In this document: one piece after another, positions 49,815 through 50,424 of the stretch
Layout: every line of letters begins with the position of its first letter
Position numbering within the stretch: the first letter of the stretch is position 1
NCBI GenBank assembly: GCA_902616595.1
Contig: CACMTJ010000008.1
Location: forward strand, 1 to 50,424
Length of the DNA stretch: 50,424 nucleotides
DNA from: an uncultured Prochlorococcus sp.
GTDB taxonomy: Bacteria > Cyanobacteriota > Cyanobacteriia > PCC-6307 > Cyanobiaceae
Reading direction: 5' to 3'
Notes under the pieces: model-generated
Databases searched by the model: none
Seen by the model: only the letters and a program-made list of their open reading frames with translations
What the model was told of the DNA's origin: nothing
Program-made: the position numbers and the translations under genes

Positions 49815-50424
49815 ATGTCTAAAAATTTATTACCAGTTACTATTATTAGTGGATTTTTAGGTTCTGGCAAAACTACACTTCTAAATCATATTTTAAAAAA
49901 TCAAGTTGGTATTAAAACAGCTGTTTTAGTCAACGAATTTGGAGAAATCGGAATAGATAATGACTTAATAATAGAAGGCTCAGAAGATATGATCGAATTA
50001 AATAATGGATGTATATGTTGCTCTATCAATGGCGAATTATTAAATACCGTATCCAAAGTTTTAGAAAGAGCTGAAAAATTAGACTATTTGATTGTTGAAA
50101 CAACTGGATTAGCAGATCCATTACCAGTAGCCATGACTTTTGCGGCTGGTGATCTTAGAGAAAAAGTAAGATTAGATTCGATAATCACTGTCATTGATGG
50201 AGAAAATTTTGATTTTGAAATTAATAATACAAGTGTCGCCTATTCTCAAATTTTATACGGAGATATCCTTCTTCTTAATAAAACTGATTTAGTAAATGAA
50301 AAACAATTAAAGAAAATAGAGGAGTTTATCAATAAAATAAAAAAAGAACCAAGGATTTTGAGATCAACTAATAGTGAAGTTGCATTACATACAATAATGA
50401 GCGTGGGTCTATTTGAGACGGATA
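49815..50424 (+). CDS. CobW/COG0523-family GTPase (3' end missing)
   Basis: About 203 residues are visible from ATG 49815; the frame stays open to the end of the window. The P-loop GFLGSGKTTLLN lies near residue 12 and the metal-binding CxCC motif near residue 60 in ELNNGCICCSINGELL. VETTGLADPLPVAMTF and ILLNKTDLV are the expected switch and base-recognition blocks. COG0523 proteins are metallochaperones for zinc, cobalt or other metals. The gene begins 29 bp after phhB. Here zinc or cobalt delivery cannot be distinguished. Confidence 0.93.
   Translation, partial: MSKNLLPVTIISGFLGSGKTTLLNHILKNQVGIKTAVLVNEFGEIGIDNDLIIEGSEDMIELNNGCICCSINGELLNTVSKVLERAEKLDYLIVETTGLADPLPVAMTFAAGDLREKVRLDSIITVIDGENFDFEINNTSVAYSQILYGDILLLNKTDLVNEKQLKKIEEFINKIKKEPRILRSTNSEVALHTIMSVGLFETD

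Overview
The window is a compact, very AT-rich chromosomal segment of a marine picocyanobacterium. It looks like a high-light-adapted Prochlorococcus. I base this on the base composition, the short intergenic gaps, the presence of both dark-operative (ChlN/B/L) and light-dependent protochlorophyllide reductases, psaM and psb27, a ferrochelatase with a chlorophyll-binding tail, and an aldehyde deformylating oxygenase close to the Prochlorococcus type. The assignment rests on recognition of protein families; no search was run.

Layout. Positions 1-5000 form a chlorophyll and photosystem block: chlN (5' end cut by the window), chlB, chlL, the convergent por gene, a small membrane protein and the 34-residue psaM. 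Positions 5134-8520 hold a lipoate-ligase-like protein, an M50 membrane protease with a CBS-like tail, trpF and folE. Positions 8674-12272 carry a minus-strand lipid and hydrocarbon cluster in the order ado, aar, accA, SDR. Positions 12384-16157 hold a creatininase-family hydrolase and a coupled plus-strand set: a three-S1-domain protein, a Tab2-family RNA-binding protein and a PgeF-like protein that seems to start at ATT. Positions 16164-19658 hold a degenerate nuclease-like secreted protein, ilvB and hemH. Positions 19724-24153 hold a solitary tyrosine recombinase, cobO, pyrH, frr and a geranylgeranyl-reductase-like flavoprotein. Positions 24184-28905 (minus) hold tal, ftsI with an FtsL-like partner, and a CPBP protease. 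Positions 29022-32689 hold a two-domain histidine phosphatase and a minus-strand run (HTH protein, small membrane protein, divergent pyrophosphatase, ArsC/Spx, lepB) that ends in a clear intrinsic terminator. Positions 32864-41901 hold proS, psb27, purA, a PfkB kinase, cutA, cobK, ssb, two small conserved proteins, argB and a DUF3153 fusion. Positions 41902-50424 hold priA with a hidden short reading frame in front of it, rpoD, hemC, a second and intact pyrophosphatase, an M32 carboxypeptidase, yjbQ, phhB and the 5' part of a CobW GTPase.

Tetrapyrrole metabolism is the main theme: chlN/B/L, por, hemC, hemH, cobO, cobK, CobW and the geranylgeranyl-reductase homologue are all here, with photosystem assembly factors (psaM, psb27, Tab2) among them. 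I found no rRNA, tRNA, CRISPR array, insertion sequence or prophage. The most unusual points are the short reading frame or structured leader coupled to priA, the ATT start of pgeF, a pyrophosphatase paralogue lacking two active-site residues, an FtsL-like protein in front of ftsI, and a Psb27 without the usual lipidation cysteine.
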